NCBI GenBank assembly: GCA_009760855.2
Contig: WPIO01000091.1
Coordinates: 1,219,001 to 1,283,000 of the forward strand
DNA from: Cristatella mucedo
Lineage: Eukaryota; Bryozoa; Phylactolaemata; Cristatellidae
Length of the DNA stretch: 64,000 nucleotides
Reading direction: 5' to 3'
Part shown: positions 1 to 12,092 of the stretch, piece after piece
Position numbering within the stretch: position 1 is the first letter of the stretch
Layout: every line of letters begins with the position of its first letter
The notes under the pieces: generated by a model
What the model saw: only the letters and a program-made list of their open reading frames with translations
The model's database searches: none
What the model was told of the DNA's origin: nothing
Translations under genes and position numbers: made by a program

Positions 1-560
1 CATCCCAATGCTGAATGACCTGTGCAAGCTTATCCTCTTGTGAGAACTGAAGACATGCAGAGCTCGCAAGGATGTTGCTTTTTTTATGTTACATAAATTT
101 GTCCCAACAAGCTAGCTGTGCTTGCCTATTACTTCCACAGTCAGCCCTCTACCCCTCTCCCAGTGTTCATCATCTACTTACCCAAGGTACAAGATCTACT
201 CCCCCCTACCCAGGAGGCCAGATATACCCCCTCACTCACTGCATATCTGATGTGACTCAGCCCAGCTGAATTGGAGGAGGCTTCGAATCGTTTTATCCTT
301 GCTCTGCATTCAAATTGACCTATTTTCACAATTAAGGCTGCGTTTATTGTTGGACTGTGTGGCAAATTGTCTGGACGGCCAGCTGCAGGCAGCATGTGGA
401 GCGTGGTACTAATTGAGGCTGCCAGGCTCATAGCTCTTGTGTGCACCACATCTGGAAAATACTGCATCACTCTCGTTTGCTCAATCTAGCCCCCCCCCCT
501 TGTCTCTTGGTTGAAACTATCCTTAAGAAGCTCCCCTTCATTTATTGTTGAGGAGAGTGT
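1..560. other. intergenic, nothing recognised
   Basis: No family-like protein, RNA gene or known repeat was recognised here. The short open frames have no domain character. Confidence 0.5.
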
Positions 561-563
561 GTG

Positions 564-820
<257 letters not shown>

Positions 821-822
<2 letters not shown>

Positions 823-1180
823 ATGACTGTAGCCAGCACGTGCTATCCCAATGGCAGATCAGCTAGCCTGTCCCTGTGCTGGTGCTGCTGCATAATCCAT
901 ATCCTGCAGACGTGCTCAGAAAGTGAGCAGGTGTGGCCCTTAACAATACGAATGAAATTCTGGGAACAAGAGTAGGTACTCTCTGCTGGCTCAGCGGCTC
1001 AGTCGAGTTAGCTAGAATAAGTTCAGGAATGCAGCGATAGCAGTAGATACATCTGCCAATTGCAGTAGATGCTGGCACCCGATTAAGCTTTCTGCAGCGC
1101 ATCGGCACATTGCTAATGGAATGAAGTGGTGCAGAAGAGTCCTAGCAGCAATCACAGCCGCCTGCAGTGGGCAATATCGG
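821..1180. other. intergenic, nothing recognised
   Basis: Non-repetitive sequence between the GA tract and a LINE B tail. No coding signal was recognised. Confidence 0.45.
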
Positions 1181-1182
1181 AG

Positions 1183-1270
1183 GCTGTGAGTGCGCTATAC
1201 AAAACTCTCCTGCGTAACACCCACGTGGTCCTTATGACTTTATGGAGTTACAGACGGAGATACATTACAT
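1183..1270 (+). mobile_element. LINE B 3' tail fragment
   Basis: Contains the LINE B terminal signature GTGCGCTATACAAAACTC, followed by the conserved segment ending GACGGAGATACATTA. The same stretch ends the longer LINE B copies near 2690 and 35970. Only the 3' end is present, as expected from 5' truncation during reverse transcription. Confidence 0.75.
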
Positions 1271-1726
1271 TATTAGAATCTGCGATAGGGCTCGAACCCA
1301 AGACCTGGATCATGAGTGCGAGTAGTAGCTGCCGAGCTCTGCCCCCTTCCCATGTGCCTCGGTGGACACCCTGTGGACAGACCTGAAGGAGCAGTCTTGG
1401 CTGCTGCCTGACGATTTACCACTTTATTTAGCCTTAGCTGTGATTGGCTGCCTCCTGCAAGATCGAGGTCTGGCCCATCGTCTGGTCAGCCCGGCTGTGC
1501 CTAAATGCGAAGCCTACGGTCGCAAAAAATCCTGGCAGTGTTGCCACCTTTGCTGTGGCTGCTGTTCCGTTTGCGTAGTACAAGGATTTTGTAAAGTGCT
1601 GAGCACCCCAAAGTTTCGCACAGCTCGAAAAAATATTTATTTACACCCCACAAACACGTGCTGTTTATATGCTGTTGGTATGTTAGTGCTGAGTATGACG
1701 TAGCTTCACCAAAATTCTTTATAAGT

Positions 1727-1909
1727 ACTAGCTGATTTAACAGCCTCTTTTTGTTTAGAGGCAGAAGAGCCTTTACGGCTATTACCACCACTTGCAGTGG
1801 CGATAAAGGATCGCCCGCCGCAGGATTCGAACCCGCGACCTCGACGTTCGAACCCGCGTACCGAGGGCGTGAAAAGCAACCGCCTTACCTAGTGAGCCAT
1901 TACGGCCGT
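1727..1909 (-). mobile_element. SINE1 copy (tRNA-derived)
   Basis: On the minus strand it shows the tRNA-like head with A-box-like and B-box-like (GGTTCGAATCC) sequences, then the shared body ending in TAATCAGCTAG-like sequence. This copy has a small duplication around its B box, so the GAACCCGCG motif occurs twice on the + strand. Confidence 0.85.
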
Positions 1910-2329
1910 TTATGACCTTGATGTTAACGGCTAATGGAGAATTTGCTATTTGCACGCCATCGTCCAATCCCAGGTTTGCTAGGGCCTTGTTGAAGCAGCA
2001 GTTTAATCATCCCCATCATTGCCACTGCTGTGCTTCTTGCCTAGCGGTTTGAAGCTACACATGCCGACCGGAGTTATGGGTACCGGGCTGACATAAGTGT
2101 TATCCCTGCACTACACAGACCAGCACCTAGAAATGCGCTGCTGCTGGTTGACGCTATAGATGTTGGGAAACCACCGACTTTTGATGGACATGAGCTGCCG
2201 GCTCAATCGTCATAAGATTTCAATTTAGCGTGTGGAATGGCGATATAGCTACAGTTAAGTGCTGAGGAAGGGGTGGAAGTGTGAGAGGTCAGTGGAAGAG
2301 CAAGAAGGTCGGATGAATAAACTGGCAGG

Positions 2330-2695
2330 AGCTGTTCCATTCCTCTGCTGCTTAAAGACCGTTGGCGACAGAAGCCTTAGCTGTGCAGGTCCTAGACTGT
2401 GGAACTTGCTTCCACAATTCTAACGCAACGACAACTACTCTCCTGCTGCCGACTATGGCTCACACTTTTCAGCGGTCCTGAGCTGCTACTTCCATGCTGC
2501 TCACTATCTCTACTGCTCTCCTGACTCTGCTATGCTTCCCACTTTCTCTGTGTTGCGTGAGACGACGTCTGTTGGCTACCGAATGCGTACCGAAAGCCGC
2601 TTAGGCTGTGGGTGCGCAATGCAAAACTCTCCTGCGTTAACACCCATATGGTCTTTATGACTTTGTGGAGTTACAGACGGAGATACAATGCGAAA
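2330..2695 (+). mobile_element. LINE B 3' fragment (degenerate ORF2 end)
   Basis: Decayed end of a CR1/L2-like ORF2. The same segment in better copies encodes the familiar 'G-x-RSFSSAG-x-LWNSLP' C-terminal signature. It is followed by the LINE B 3' tail ending in GGAGATACA. It aligns by eye with copies at 35575-35975 and 57735-58140 and with the minus copy at 19977-20626. Stops and frameshifts make it a fossil. Confidence 0.8.
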
Positions 2696-2759
2696 AAAAG
2701 TGAAGTGAACTATTAGCAAGACTAGATCTTGTAGAAGTCGATTCAGTGCTTGATGGGAT

Positions 2760-3430
2760 GACTGAAGCTCAGACAGAAGTTATGTAATGTGGCAGAAATG
2801 TTGTTGATGACAAACTACATGAACTACTGAGTTTTTCATGTAGTTTCAGACGATTAAGGGCACATGCCTGCCTGAGTCCTGAGCAAAGGGAATTGGAATA
2901 ATCCAGACTTGATGTCACAAACGAATAAGCCAGTTTGTATGTTTTAGTCTTAGCCAAGTTGACCCTGATTTTTGGCGATGTTTTTTTACCTGAATAAAGG
3001 CCGACTTGACAGTAGAGGAACTGTGCCCATCCAATGACAAATAATTTTATAATAGTGAGCCTAGATTATGAACCGATGTCAAGGGAGTGATCTAGCTGAA
3101 CCAACCTCAAGATTTAGGTCTTCCAACTTTCGAGCGACACAATAGGTTAGCCCATAACTCATTGGTAGGCCTTATCATCGGTTAACTCCAGGAAGTTAGT
3201 AGCCATCCAAACGCCAACGACGTCGTCGATGCAGGGAGCAAGGGAATTAGGTGAGTCGAATGAGGAGCAATGCTTAAAAGTGACCAAATGTAGGTAGAGC
3301 TGCATGTCATCAGCGTAGAAATGAAAGTCAAGATTGTGTTTGGCGATGAGATTGGCCAGAAGAGAAGAGAGAAGAGATAGTGAAAAGAAAGAGGCCTAAG
3401 ACCAAATCCTGCAGCATCCCTGCACTTTAA
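2760..3430 (-). mobile_element. degenerate LINE A fragment
   Basis: On the minus strand it carries recognisable but decayed LINE A ORF2 stretches, including the segment that reads as 'FVTS-LDYSNSL' and the area downstream of the reverse transcriptase. Heavily mutated and without tail. Confidence 0.6.
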
Positions 3431-3861
3431 GGGCTCCCTAGATGACCGGCAGCCTTTTCACATCTGCACTCTTGAGATACCTAGGCCTAGGGAGAGGTTC
3501 TCGTAAAGACGGTTTTGGAACTTCAGCACGAAACAGGTGGGATCCAATCAGAAGACACTTACACCGACTGTACGCTGTATTCCACCTTGCTTAAGCTTCT
3601 ATATCCCAAACTCGTTTGCATTCTGTATTTTCAAATTACCTTTTCTGCAAGTGCACGCAGATGCAGAGTCGAGTAGATTTAAAATGGAAATAATAGTGTC
3701 AGGAAATTCATTTTGTCTATACTCAACACTGTTTTACCCTTGCTAACTATTTGGTGATGGTGTGTCAAAAGTACCGGTCTGCTTCTAGCACTTCGTCGTA
3801 CAATTTCTGGCCGTCACTAATGAGCTGGCTATGGGTGTGTGTGTGTAAGCGTATGAGGTAG

Positions 3862-3879
3862 GGAGATAGAGAGAGAGGG

Positions 3880-3947
<68 letters not shown>

Positions 3948-3975
3948 GGAGGGAGACAGAGAGAAAGAGGTAGAA
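3862..3975. repeat. (GA)n microsatellite
   Basis: GA dinucleotide tract with minor GGGA interruptions, next to a short (GT)n at about 3834-3848. Confidence 0.95.
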
Positions 3976-4235
3976 AGAGAAATACCTTGTGCACAACTGC
4001 TGCTGTTGTGACATGGTATAACCCTCTGCTGCTGAAATCCTTGCATGTTGCTGTTATCGCTGTAGCAGTGTTTTTTCCGAAGCATTGCCTTTCTTTCTAA
4101 AGGTTAAAAGCAGCTTCATGCTGTGTGGTTTGGTCAGTGTGGTAGTCTTGGCTTACTTGAACCGGTGCCACGTGATTACTATCCGCCATAACCTTTGTCA
4201 TTAAGCCGGCATGAAAATGTGCCAGCATTATGACA

Positions 4236-4390
4236 TTTTATTCCCCTTGCATAATACCTTTATTAATTTTGTATTCCCCTTGCATAATTATTTTATTCCC
4301 CTTGCATAATACCTTTATTAATTTTTTATTCCCCTTGCATAATTATTTTATTCCCCTTGCATAATACCTCTATTCCCCTCGCATAATACC
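4236..4390. repeat. AT-rich minisatellite
   Basis: Six head-to-tail occurrences of the core ATTCCCCTTGCATAAT, alternating with two spacer types (ACCTTTATTAATTTT-like and TATTTT-like). This gives a higher-order period of about 56 bases. The last unit has a C for T change. Confidence 0.9.
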
Positions 4391-4724
4391 AAGCAGCCCA
4401 GGCTTGACCAATGAAGCACTAGCCGACTGCTCGTCTTGAAAGCACTTGTGAAAGGCTCCTTTCCTTTAGCTGAGTGCATTTGCTTTATTCCCCGAAGAAG
4501 CCAACGTAGGGCAATGTAGAACCTAGACATCGCTATTTCAGAGGTACAGAGAGGGCCACGAGCTCTTGAGACTTTGCATTGTGAATCGCTGGTAACAGAA
4601 AACGGATCGAACTGGGACATCGTCTTCTAAATTATCAATAAAGATCTGTGATTCACTGCCAAGCTAATCAAGAGAGCTCGGGTGGCTAGCAGCTTCCAAG
4701 AGCAGCTGGTCCTCGTTCGGCTCC

Positions 4725-4825
4725 TACAAATGTACAGCGCCTAGAAAGAGATCGAGCTCTCTGAGAGCGCTTTATTAAGTGCATTATTATTATTACCATT
4801 TTATTATTATTATTATTATTATTAC
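4725..4825 (+). mobile_element. LINE A solo 3' tail with (ATT)n
   Basis: Contains the LINE A terminal hairpin (CAGCGCC...GAGCGCTTT arms around GAGATCGAGCTCTC) followed by an (ATT)n run. No ORF2 sequence precedes it, so this is an extremely 5'-truncated insertion. Confidence 0.8.
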
Positions 4826-4829
4826 CAGT

Positions 4830-6170
4830 CCGGTTACAAACACCTGCTACTCTGAATTTTGTGAATTGATAATTGAATCGTCTGTGTTTCGCGTACTTGG
4901 GACACTGGCTGTTCAATGCCGCTGTGTCGATTAGTCATGCTGATTGGGTTGGCAATTTTTTAGGCTAGCATCCAGTGTCGGCATGCTTCCCATTTCTAAA
5001 CCTTGATGAATGTAGATACCCGTTTCTGACGTTAAAATTGCTCTGAACATCCCGTGCAGTCACTGCCGTTTCAAGGTAGACCAGAGAGAGCAGGAGGCAA
5101 TCCCTTGGAGGGATCGGTTGGCAATTCCTGGTCGTCCAGGCATTAGCTACATACCGAGGCGCTGAGCTGAGTATAAGCCTGGTTGTGGTGGTTCGGTCCC
5201 ATACAGTGCCTTCTCTACGTTCCCGCTGCTCTCGGTCAGGCTTCGCTGGCGCCAACGATTGCCTCTCCATTGTTTGCAGGTCCTGTCGTGTTAGCTATAG
5301 TCTAGGGTAGTTCTGCTAGTTTGACGAGATGGTTAAGCCTTAAAAACTGTGATCACGTTTTAAAAAAATTATAAATCTAGGAAATTGGTTAGCCACTGGC
5401 AGTGTGAAGTCCTACATGTGCACCTAGGTGTTAAGCGCTGCCTGCTCTGACTCTGTTTGTTACTTAGGCTAGTCGTTCTCCATTTCTACTTACACCGTTT
5501 GATGGCCCTTTTTGCCTTAAGTTTTCCGATCCATAAGAGATCGAAAATTCCGGGTGCACATATATTGAAGGTTGCTATTGTAGCTGCCTAGGACTCGGAC
5601 CCAGTCATGCTCTCTGGTAGCCCAGCCGTTGGAGCACCAGCACACAATCTGCGCTACTCACGCTCTTGCAAGCGGTAGTGTCATGAAAAGGCAGCGATTG
5701 CAGCGTTATTACGAAGTGGCATCCCTAAGAATTGACGACTGCATTAGTTAGGGATGCTAGGACATAGGGGGGTAAGTAGTTATAATCTTTAGTCGAACAC
5801 TCTTCAGGACATGCTGTTGTGCCGTTCAAGCGAATTCAGGAGACCCAGTATCACATTTCCGTGCAATAATGCGTCGAAAAGGCGTTCACTGCTGCACAGA
5901 GCCATTCCTCGTTCTCTTTTCATAGTCTTTCACCAGTGGCGGGTGGCAGTTGGTTCACTTCCGACTTTGCACTTCGTCTTTAGCTTTCGGCAAGTCCCAA
6001 TCTCACTCGGCTTCATTGTTTGCTTTCAGATTCTAAAATGATTCTACCTAGTAGAGTAGTCTATCACCAGTCGCTGGTTTGAGGCATAGCCCAGCTTCGA
6101 GTTTTCCAGACGAAAATGCTTGCGGCGATTCAGTGCTTCGTTCAGACTCGTCTTTTTGGCAATTGCTGCA
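4830..6170. other. intergenic, nothing recognised
   Basis: About 1.3 kb with scattered short open frames but no recognisable domain, RNA gene or repeat family. Confidence 0.5.
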
Positions 6171-6176
6171 AGGCAA

Positions 6177-6296
<120 letters not shown>

Positions 6297-6527
6297 ATTG
6301 TGCACATAGAAATGTAGCGCAGCCAAAAATCGTGTCGTGTAGTTATTGTTTCTGACTTCTGTACCTTTAGATGCATGGCGTGATGGATACCCGTGGCTTC
6401 AGCAGGTACTCGAGCCTGACCATACTATATGTCCTCAGAGTTATTAAGGGAGCCGGTTGCTAAAGCTGCTCCAGGAGAGGCCGCAGGCACGGCAGACGTA
6501 TGCTTATTTTGTCTGCTTCCTTTACAG

Positions 6528-6682
6528 CATGTGTAAAATGCCTTGAGAGAGATCTAGTTCTCTGTGAGTGCTATACGGATGTCTTAGTCTTATTTAATTA
6601 TTATTGTATGACGAATAATGATAATACATTTGTTATAGCACCCTCAGAGAACCCAATCTCTTTCTAGGCGCTGTATACGTAT
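6528..6682. mobile_element. two converging LINE A 3' tails
   Basis: 6528-6610 reads on the + strand as a decayed LINE A hairpin tail. 6612-6682 reads on the minus strand as a second tail (CTCAGAGAACCCAATCTC, then CTAGGCGCTGTA). Their AT-rich ends face each other, so these are two independent solo-tail insertions arranged tail to tail. Confidence 0.75.
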
Positions 6683-6843
6683 GTTCCTGTGTCGAAGCCT
6701 CTGCTATTTCTTTCCAGAAGAATAGGCCGGCTGATAACTTTAATAGTATGCCTGGCAAGGAAGCTAATGCGAATTGTAAGCAGCACTTAAATTCAGACTC
6801 AAAAGAAGACACAGGCGGCAGAAATATGACGACAGAAAAAAAT

Positions 6844-7010
6844 TCTAGCTGATTAAACAGCTTCTTTTTGTATAGCGATAGAAGAGCCTTGACGGCTATC
6901 ACCACCGCTTGCAGTGGCGGTAAAGAATCGCCCACCGCAGGAATCGAACCCACGACCTCGGCACCGAGGCCGTGAAAGCAACCGCCTTACCTAGTGTGCC
7001 ATCACGGCTC
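6844..7010 (-). mobile_element. SINE1 copy (tRNA-derived)
   Basis: Nearly full-length minus-strand copy: tRNA-like head with B-box GGTTCGATTCC, body GCGGTGGTGATAGCCGTCAA-like and AATCAGCTAG end. Very similar to the copies at 19324 and 46119. Confidence 0.92.
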
Positions 7011-7129
7011 AGAGAGGGGCCGCCAGCAAGCCAGCCCCCCTTTTTATGCATGACAAGGACACAAAGCAGACAGTGCATTCTAGAATAAGCTAACTAGCAG
7101 CAGACGGCTCGAACTTTCCCAGTGAGTAA

Positions 7130-7265
7130 TCCATCCGGTGATGTCATCGGAAAAACCCGAGTTGCCGTTTGAAGTACATGCTTGTGACTTGTGTACAGCT
7201 TTCTTTACAGTGCGGCTTTTTGCCTTGTGGACTCCATACAACATCTGGCTGTTAGGAGCCTATGG
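7130..7265 (+). repeat. repeat Y, partial copy
   Basis: Shares an ordered series of short matches (GTACATGCTTGTGACTT, TTTACAGTG, GCCTTGTGGA) with three intronic copies inside SIRT1. Family unclassified. Confidence 0.45.
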
Positions 7266-7838
7266 CACGTGCATGAGCTCAGGCGATCGTGTCATCCAGC
7301 TGCTGGTGATTCCAAGTCTCTACCTTGCAGATTGGCCTCTAACTGGGCTTTCATTTCGAGGGGTTTCCCATCCTTCTGACTCACCGATTTCAACTTACAA
7401 TGTTAGCTAGAACCGAAAGGCCAAAGCTAAATAGCTCTACCTGAAGGACTAAGTGTGTGCCGACTAACTGATAAACCAGACCTTGCATGTATTTAAGCAA
7501 GCGAATCTGCCGGCTTGGCCGTTTTCGCATTTCCAGTCGAGCGACACCAAAGGCAGCCAGTTAATTACGATCGTGCCCCCATCAACCACCACGGGGGGGG
7601 GGGCAGCGCAGGTGGACTGCCTGCACTCTGCCCTCGACGAGCTCGAGCCTCTTCCTTTTACTTCTCCATCTTTATGCAAACGTCTGACGTGAAGCCACAC
7701 GTCGATTTTGGTGGTAGCAGGCTGCCCTGCCACTTGCTAGCTGCTCGAATCTTGCCTGCACCTATGCAATCACTTCGAAATCACTTCGGCACCGTGGCTT
7801 GCTTGCATGCCAGCTTTTCACCGGCTTCTTGCTTACAG

Positions 7839-8243
7839 GGCAGCGGCGACGTTCAGTCGACAGAGGCAGGCCAGACAGAGGCAGGCCAGACAGAGGCAGC
7901 GTGCTCGACCATCAGTGTGCCGTCAGATGCTGAGAGACAGGCCGTCGCCTTTGTTCCCAGCTTTGGCAGCAGCGATGGCAGTGGTGGCATTGGAGGCAGC
8001 ATGTGTCGAATCTGCCACGAGGGTGGTGCAGAGGAGGCGCTGCTGTCGCCATGCCACTGCTCCGGCTCGGTGAAGCACGTGCACCAGACGTGCCTGCAGC
8101 AGTGGCTGCAGGCAGGAGCGAGCGAGTCGTGCGGTGGTGCCGGCCGGCCGGGCTCTGCATCCGGCAGGGGGCAGCACTGCGATCGCTGCGAACTGTGCGG
8201 CTACAATTTCGTAATGACGTCGCGAATCAAGCCTTTTAGAAAG
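7839..8243 (+). CDS. MARCHF8-like: MARCH-type E3 ubiquitin ligase, RING-CH exon
   Basis: This exon encodes the RING-CH zinc-binding domain that recruits an E2 enzyme. Membrane-bound ligases of the MARCHF1/8 group ubiquitinate cell-surface proteins for endocytosis. The zinc ligands run CRIC (from 8004), SPCHC, then H and HQTC, then CELC (8187-8198), which is the C4HC3 pattern. The exon ends with a conserved 'KPFRK' and a GT donor at 8244, phase 0, matching the family junction just before the first membrane helix. The acceptor used here, CTTGCTTACAG before 7839, is inferred. The frame is open further upstream with an ATG at 7674, so the true N-terminus could start there or lie in an unseen exon. 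The linker between the HxxC and the last CxxC is 31 residues and Gly/Ser-rich, against about 12 in human MARCHF8. A short tandem Gly-Gln-Thr-Glu-Ala repeat lies near 7865-7900. Confidence 0.92.
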
Positions 8244-8853
8244 GTAATGGCCGAGCTAGCTGCAATTGCTAATTGCTGGATCGTTAATGGCAGCGACGTT
8301 GCAGCTGCTTGAGTGATAGGTTTTGTGCACGGGCTGGCATTATGTAAAGAGTTGCCTGCTTACTGGTCTGTGGGTGCTGCTCTGCCGAGTTGCTGAGTTA
8401 CTTTTCTGGCTGAGCTGCACTCTTCCCAGCGAGCTTGCTCTTCTTCTGCTCTCAACGCTGAGCTTATCTATGCCTGAGTTAATGTGGCTGCTTGCGGTTC
8501 GCTCGGTTGGCTTTGTACCAGCTGCGAGAATCTCAATGCACCTGCCACTGGCTTGGTCTTCAGTGCCAGTAGCACTGTATTGCTTTCTCGAGTACGAATA
8601 TGCTAGATATAAGTGTGCATGCATGTGTGTGGAATGTATTTCAGTCTTCTATACTTGAACGAATTGATTTTATGGATACCCGACTAGAGTCTAGAGCAGA
8701 ATCTGCAATCCTCAAACAAACTGAATAGGTCATAGTGGTGATCCCGAAAGTTCTTCTGCCTCTCTGCTGTCGACGGCCTGCCACCCCAGCAGAAGTGTGT
8801 CGGGTTATCTGTGGGATTCATACTTTGAGTGAGGCCTTCCTTTCGTGCTGCAG

Positions 8854-9629
8854 CAAATGTTGACTACCGAAAAAATCGATGATGCTTTATCGAAGTTTAT
8901 TCCACTCACTGGCCGTTCTTTTATTAGTATTGATCCCAGCTGCACGGCTGGTGAACAAAGTGCTGGCAGGTGATCTGCGCAGCCACGGGAAGAGCTCCCT
9001 TGGTTCTCAGCGTTCGTGTGACTCGCCAGACTCGCTGTCGCATCGCTGCCGATGGCCGTGACCGTTGTGCTCGATGCCGCAGCGTCGCTCACGGCCGTCT
9101 CCGTGGACCGTGCCATCGTCGGTCGCTGTTGCAGCGGCAGCGCGTGGTTGCCTTCGGTGCAGCGGCAGCGCACTGCCCGCCGTGCCTGGCTCGGGCGTGG
9201 CAGCCATGTGTAGCTGCCGAGCATGTGGAATGCTAGCAAGAGCTGGGCATTGCCCGAAGCTGCAGTCATCGAGCTGCCGTGGGCATTGCCTGAATCGCTG
9301 CTGCTGCTATTGCTGCTGCTCTCCTATCGTCATCGGCTGCAGGCGCCGAGATGGGGCACTGCTCCTGCATTGAGTGGTGGCCCAGCCGCAGCACTTCCGG
9401 GATCGACTATCTTCTAGTACTAGTGGCTGACGCTCGGCAGAAGTCTCGTTCGCCTTCTTCAAATCTGCGTCGTTCGTCGCTGGTCTCATTTATTTCCCAC
9501 CGAGCTCCGCTGCTCTCCGTGATGGGCGTAAGCTCGAGCCGTACCACCGAACTCCAAGTTGAACTTCTCTCAGGCTGCCAGACCGACCTGTGCCGTAATC
9601 CCTATGAAGCTTGCCTCTACTCTCGTTAG
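8854..9629 (+). other. GC-rich, ORF-dense stretch inside MARCH intron
   Basis: No transposon was recognised here, unlike most of the window. 8854-8969 has a strong pyrimidine-rich acceptor, an open frame and a GCAG/GT donor, but would join the MARCH exons out of frame (116 bases). A second acceptor-like site, after a CTG-rich pyrimidine tract, precedes an open frame at 9351-9629. No product was recognised. It could be an alternative exon, a regulatory region or chance. Confidence 0.3.
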
Positions 9630-9839
9630 AGCTCAGGCTGTGCTGTGCAATACATCCGGTTGGAGCATCACGTATGCATGTGTACACACTTTTCTCTTAC
9701 TTTGAGGTGGATATTTCAGAGCCTGGTCTCACTCTGTAAAATACGCCTGGCCTGGCCAGATTAACATTTCCAAGCCTAGAGTAGACACACCTGGCCGAAG
9801 TGGGTGCTATGGAAAGGTGCCTCTGGCATATTGCTGACA

Positions 9840-11115
9840 TTTGCAGATCGGACAGCAGCAAACTTTCTCACAATTGAATGACTATAAATCTAACCCATTT
9901 TTAAAAGCCGTTGTTGCTCAGAAAGTGGGAAGCCGAACCCTCAAAATGGGCCAACCAGCATGGTCTTCTAATGCCTTGGCGAAGAATTTGGGTTTCTGAT
10001 TCCAAAGCAGCTTTCACTAGATCTAGAAAGACATTAAATTCTGTGACGGTTGTATACTAATGTATTATTATTATAGATCACCACGTCTACTCCACAGTTA
10101 AATCTGACTACTTCTGGTTCTTAAAAAGATTTGACTTTTTGCTTTGATAAGGATACCTCAGCCAAGCTGGTCCATGCATCTGTGACCACTTATAGGCTTC
10201 TGTGACTTTAATGGTAGATCTTCTTGCTGTGTTGTGAGACGCTTTAGGCTATTGCAAAACTCAGCAGCTAGCTTTGTCTGTCATTTGGGTTGCAACTTCC
10301 ACATTAGACCACTTCTCACCAATCTGCACTAGCCCCCCATCTTGCTACACATCGACTTCAAGTTTTTGTCATTTATTTTAGTTCCTCCATTCTCTGGCTC
10401 TAGAATACCTGTCCGAAATACTTCTTGGTCAAGCTCGGCACCGTTACACTCTCTCGTCTGACTCAAATGCTATAGCTGTGCCTCTAACTAGCTTCGAATC
10501 CTTCTGATAACGGGCCTTTAATTCGTATGCTCGTAAAGCATAGAACTCATGTCCGACTGACGTCACGACGTACCACTGATTTGATCACATTTAAAGTGGT
10601 TAAAAATATCCTGTTCCTCCAAGCATTTGTTCGGTCCCCGTGAATAATACTTTGTACTTTTCTTTTCCGTACTTACACTGTATATGTTGCCACAAACCAG
10701 TTGGCATGCTTACTTTCCAGCATATGCTCCCATAGCCTGGAACTCCCTCCTGACCTGCATCAGAACATCCCCCGACCTGACCACATTTAAAAGGAACCTA
10801 AAAACACACCTATTTAGGACAGCATTTAGCGGGTCCCTGTGAATCGTCCTTGATGTGCTTATGCGTGCTGACACTGTGCATGCTGCCACTAACCACATTC
10901 GCATGCTGACCCTGTGCATGTCACCCCTAACCATATTATTCATTTTGTTTGTTTTTCAAGCATGATTTTACTTACCATTCAATTGCATTTCACTTTGCAG
11001 CAAATGTAAAGCACCTAGAGAGAGATTGAGTTCTCTGAGGGCGCTTTATCAAGTGAATTATTATTATTATATGTTAAGTGCTTAAAAAGAGATTTAGTTC
11101 TCCGATAGTGTTAAG
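9840..11115 (+). mobile_element. LINE A fragments with 3' tails
   Basis: 9840-10690 is a decayed ORF2 end. 10695-11075 is a better-preserved 3' end, which reads 'FKRNLKTHLFRTAF' like other LINE A copies and carries the hairpin tail and (ATT)n. 11070-11115 looks like another short tail. All of it lies in the MARCH intron, ending about 40 bases before the second exon. Confidence 0.8.
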
Positions 11116-11155
11116 TGGCCGGCTGAGTGGCACATATGGTGGCTTCTTTTTGCAG

Positions 11156-11569
11156 TGGAAAAAGCTGAAGATGACGTCGGTCGAGCGCCGCAAGGTGCTG
11201 TGCTCCGTCACTTTCCACGCGGTGGCCATAACGTGCGTCGTTTGGTCTCTATATGTCCTCATCGACCGGACGACACAGGAGATCCAGGAGGGCAACCTGC
11301 AGTGGCCATTCTGGACCAAGCTCGTCGTCGTGGCAATCGGCTTCACCGGCGGCCTCGTGTTCATGTACGTGCAGTGCAAGATGTACGTGCAGCTATTCCG
11401 GAAGTGGAGAGCCTACAATCGGGTCATTCAAATACAGAGCTTGGCTAGCACCATTGCCGCCGATAAGTCGACCCTGGAAGGTGTACCGGTGCCATTATTC
11501 GCACTGCCGAAGCCGCCCACAGCTGCCGTGGCTGCGCTGCTGCACGATAGCCAGCAGCTGCCTGTGTAG
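11156..11569 (+). CDS. MARCHF8-like: MARCH-type E3 ubiquitin ligase, transmembrane C-terminal exon
   Basis: The exon follows a TTCTTTTTGCAG acceptor in phase 0 and continues the previous exon directly ('KPFRK' to 'WKKLKMTS'), exactly as in human MARCHF1/8. It encodes two hydrophobic helices, roughly '[20 protein letters not shown]' and '[19 protein letters not shown]', linked by a short loop with WPFWTK. The 'KAYNRVI'-like juxtamembrane motif follows as 'RAYNRVI'. These helices anchor the ligase in endosomal and plasma membranes and help select substrates. The tail after about 11430 is low-complexity and not conserved with human. It ends with TAG at 11567-11569. From 7839 the two exons give 272 residues, against about 290 in human MARCHF8. 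Match to the MARCHF1/8 group is very strong; choosing between the two paralogues is not meaningful for an invertebrate. Confidence 0.95.
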   Translation, partial: WKKLKMTSVERRKVLCSVTFHAVAITCVVWSLYVLIDRTTQEIQEGNLQWPFWTKLVVVAIGFTGGLVFMYVQCKMYVQLFRKWRAYNRVIQIQSLASTIAADKSTLEGVPVPLFALPKPPTAAVAALLHDSQQLPV

Positions 11570-12025
11570 CACGTCCCACCACGTGGCCAATGCCATCATC
11601 CAGTGAGCTGGAATCTCCGTAGCCTGCCTCCGCCCCAGTGGCGGCAGGCTACCCGCATGCCTGCACTCGAGCGGTGGCGAGCTCGGCACCATGGACACTT
11701 TTCTGTGACGCTGCTCAGTCACGCGAAGGATGCTGGGCCAGTGGGATGGCAAGCCAGCAAGGGGGGTTAGCTCTCTAGTCATTGCGGTGAGGAAGTGATC
11801 GTCGAGCACTTCGGTCGTTTGCTGGCTGTCTCAGATATTTCTATGTAGATTCTAGTGCTGCTATCTTATCGTCCTCCACTGCTGCTAGGGTGCATTTGGC
11901 CCAGATGCTATTGATGGCTGCCAATAGCAGTGGCCTGGCTATTTCATTTTGTCATGGGTGACCTGCTGATCCTGTCGATGAGCCTGGTCAGTGTTTGTCT
12001 TTGTTTCAGCCGCTGTTGCTACTGT

Positions 12026-12092
12026 GTAAGTGTGTGTGTGTGTGTGTATGTGTTTGTGTGTGTGTATGTGTGCACGTGCGTGCGTGTGTTGC
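12026..12092. repeat. (TG)n microsatellite
   Basis: TG dinucleotide tract with TATG and CACG interruptions. Confidence 0.9.
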
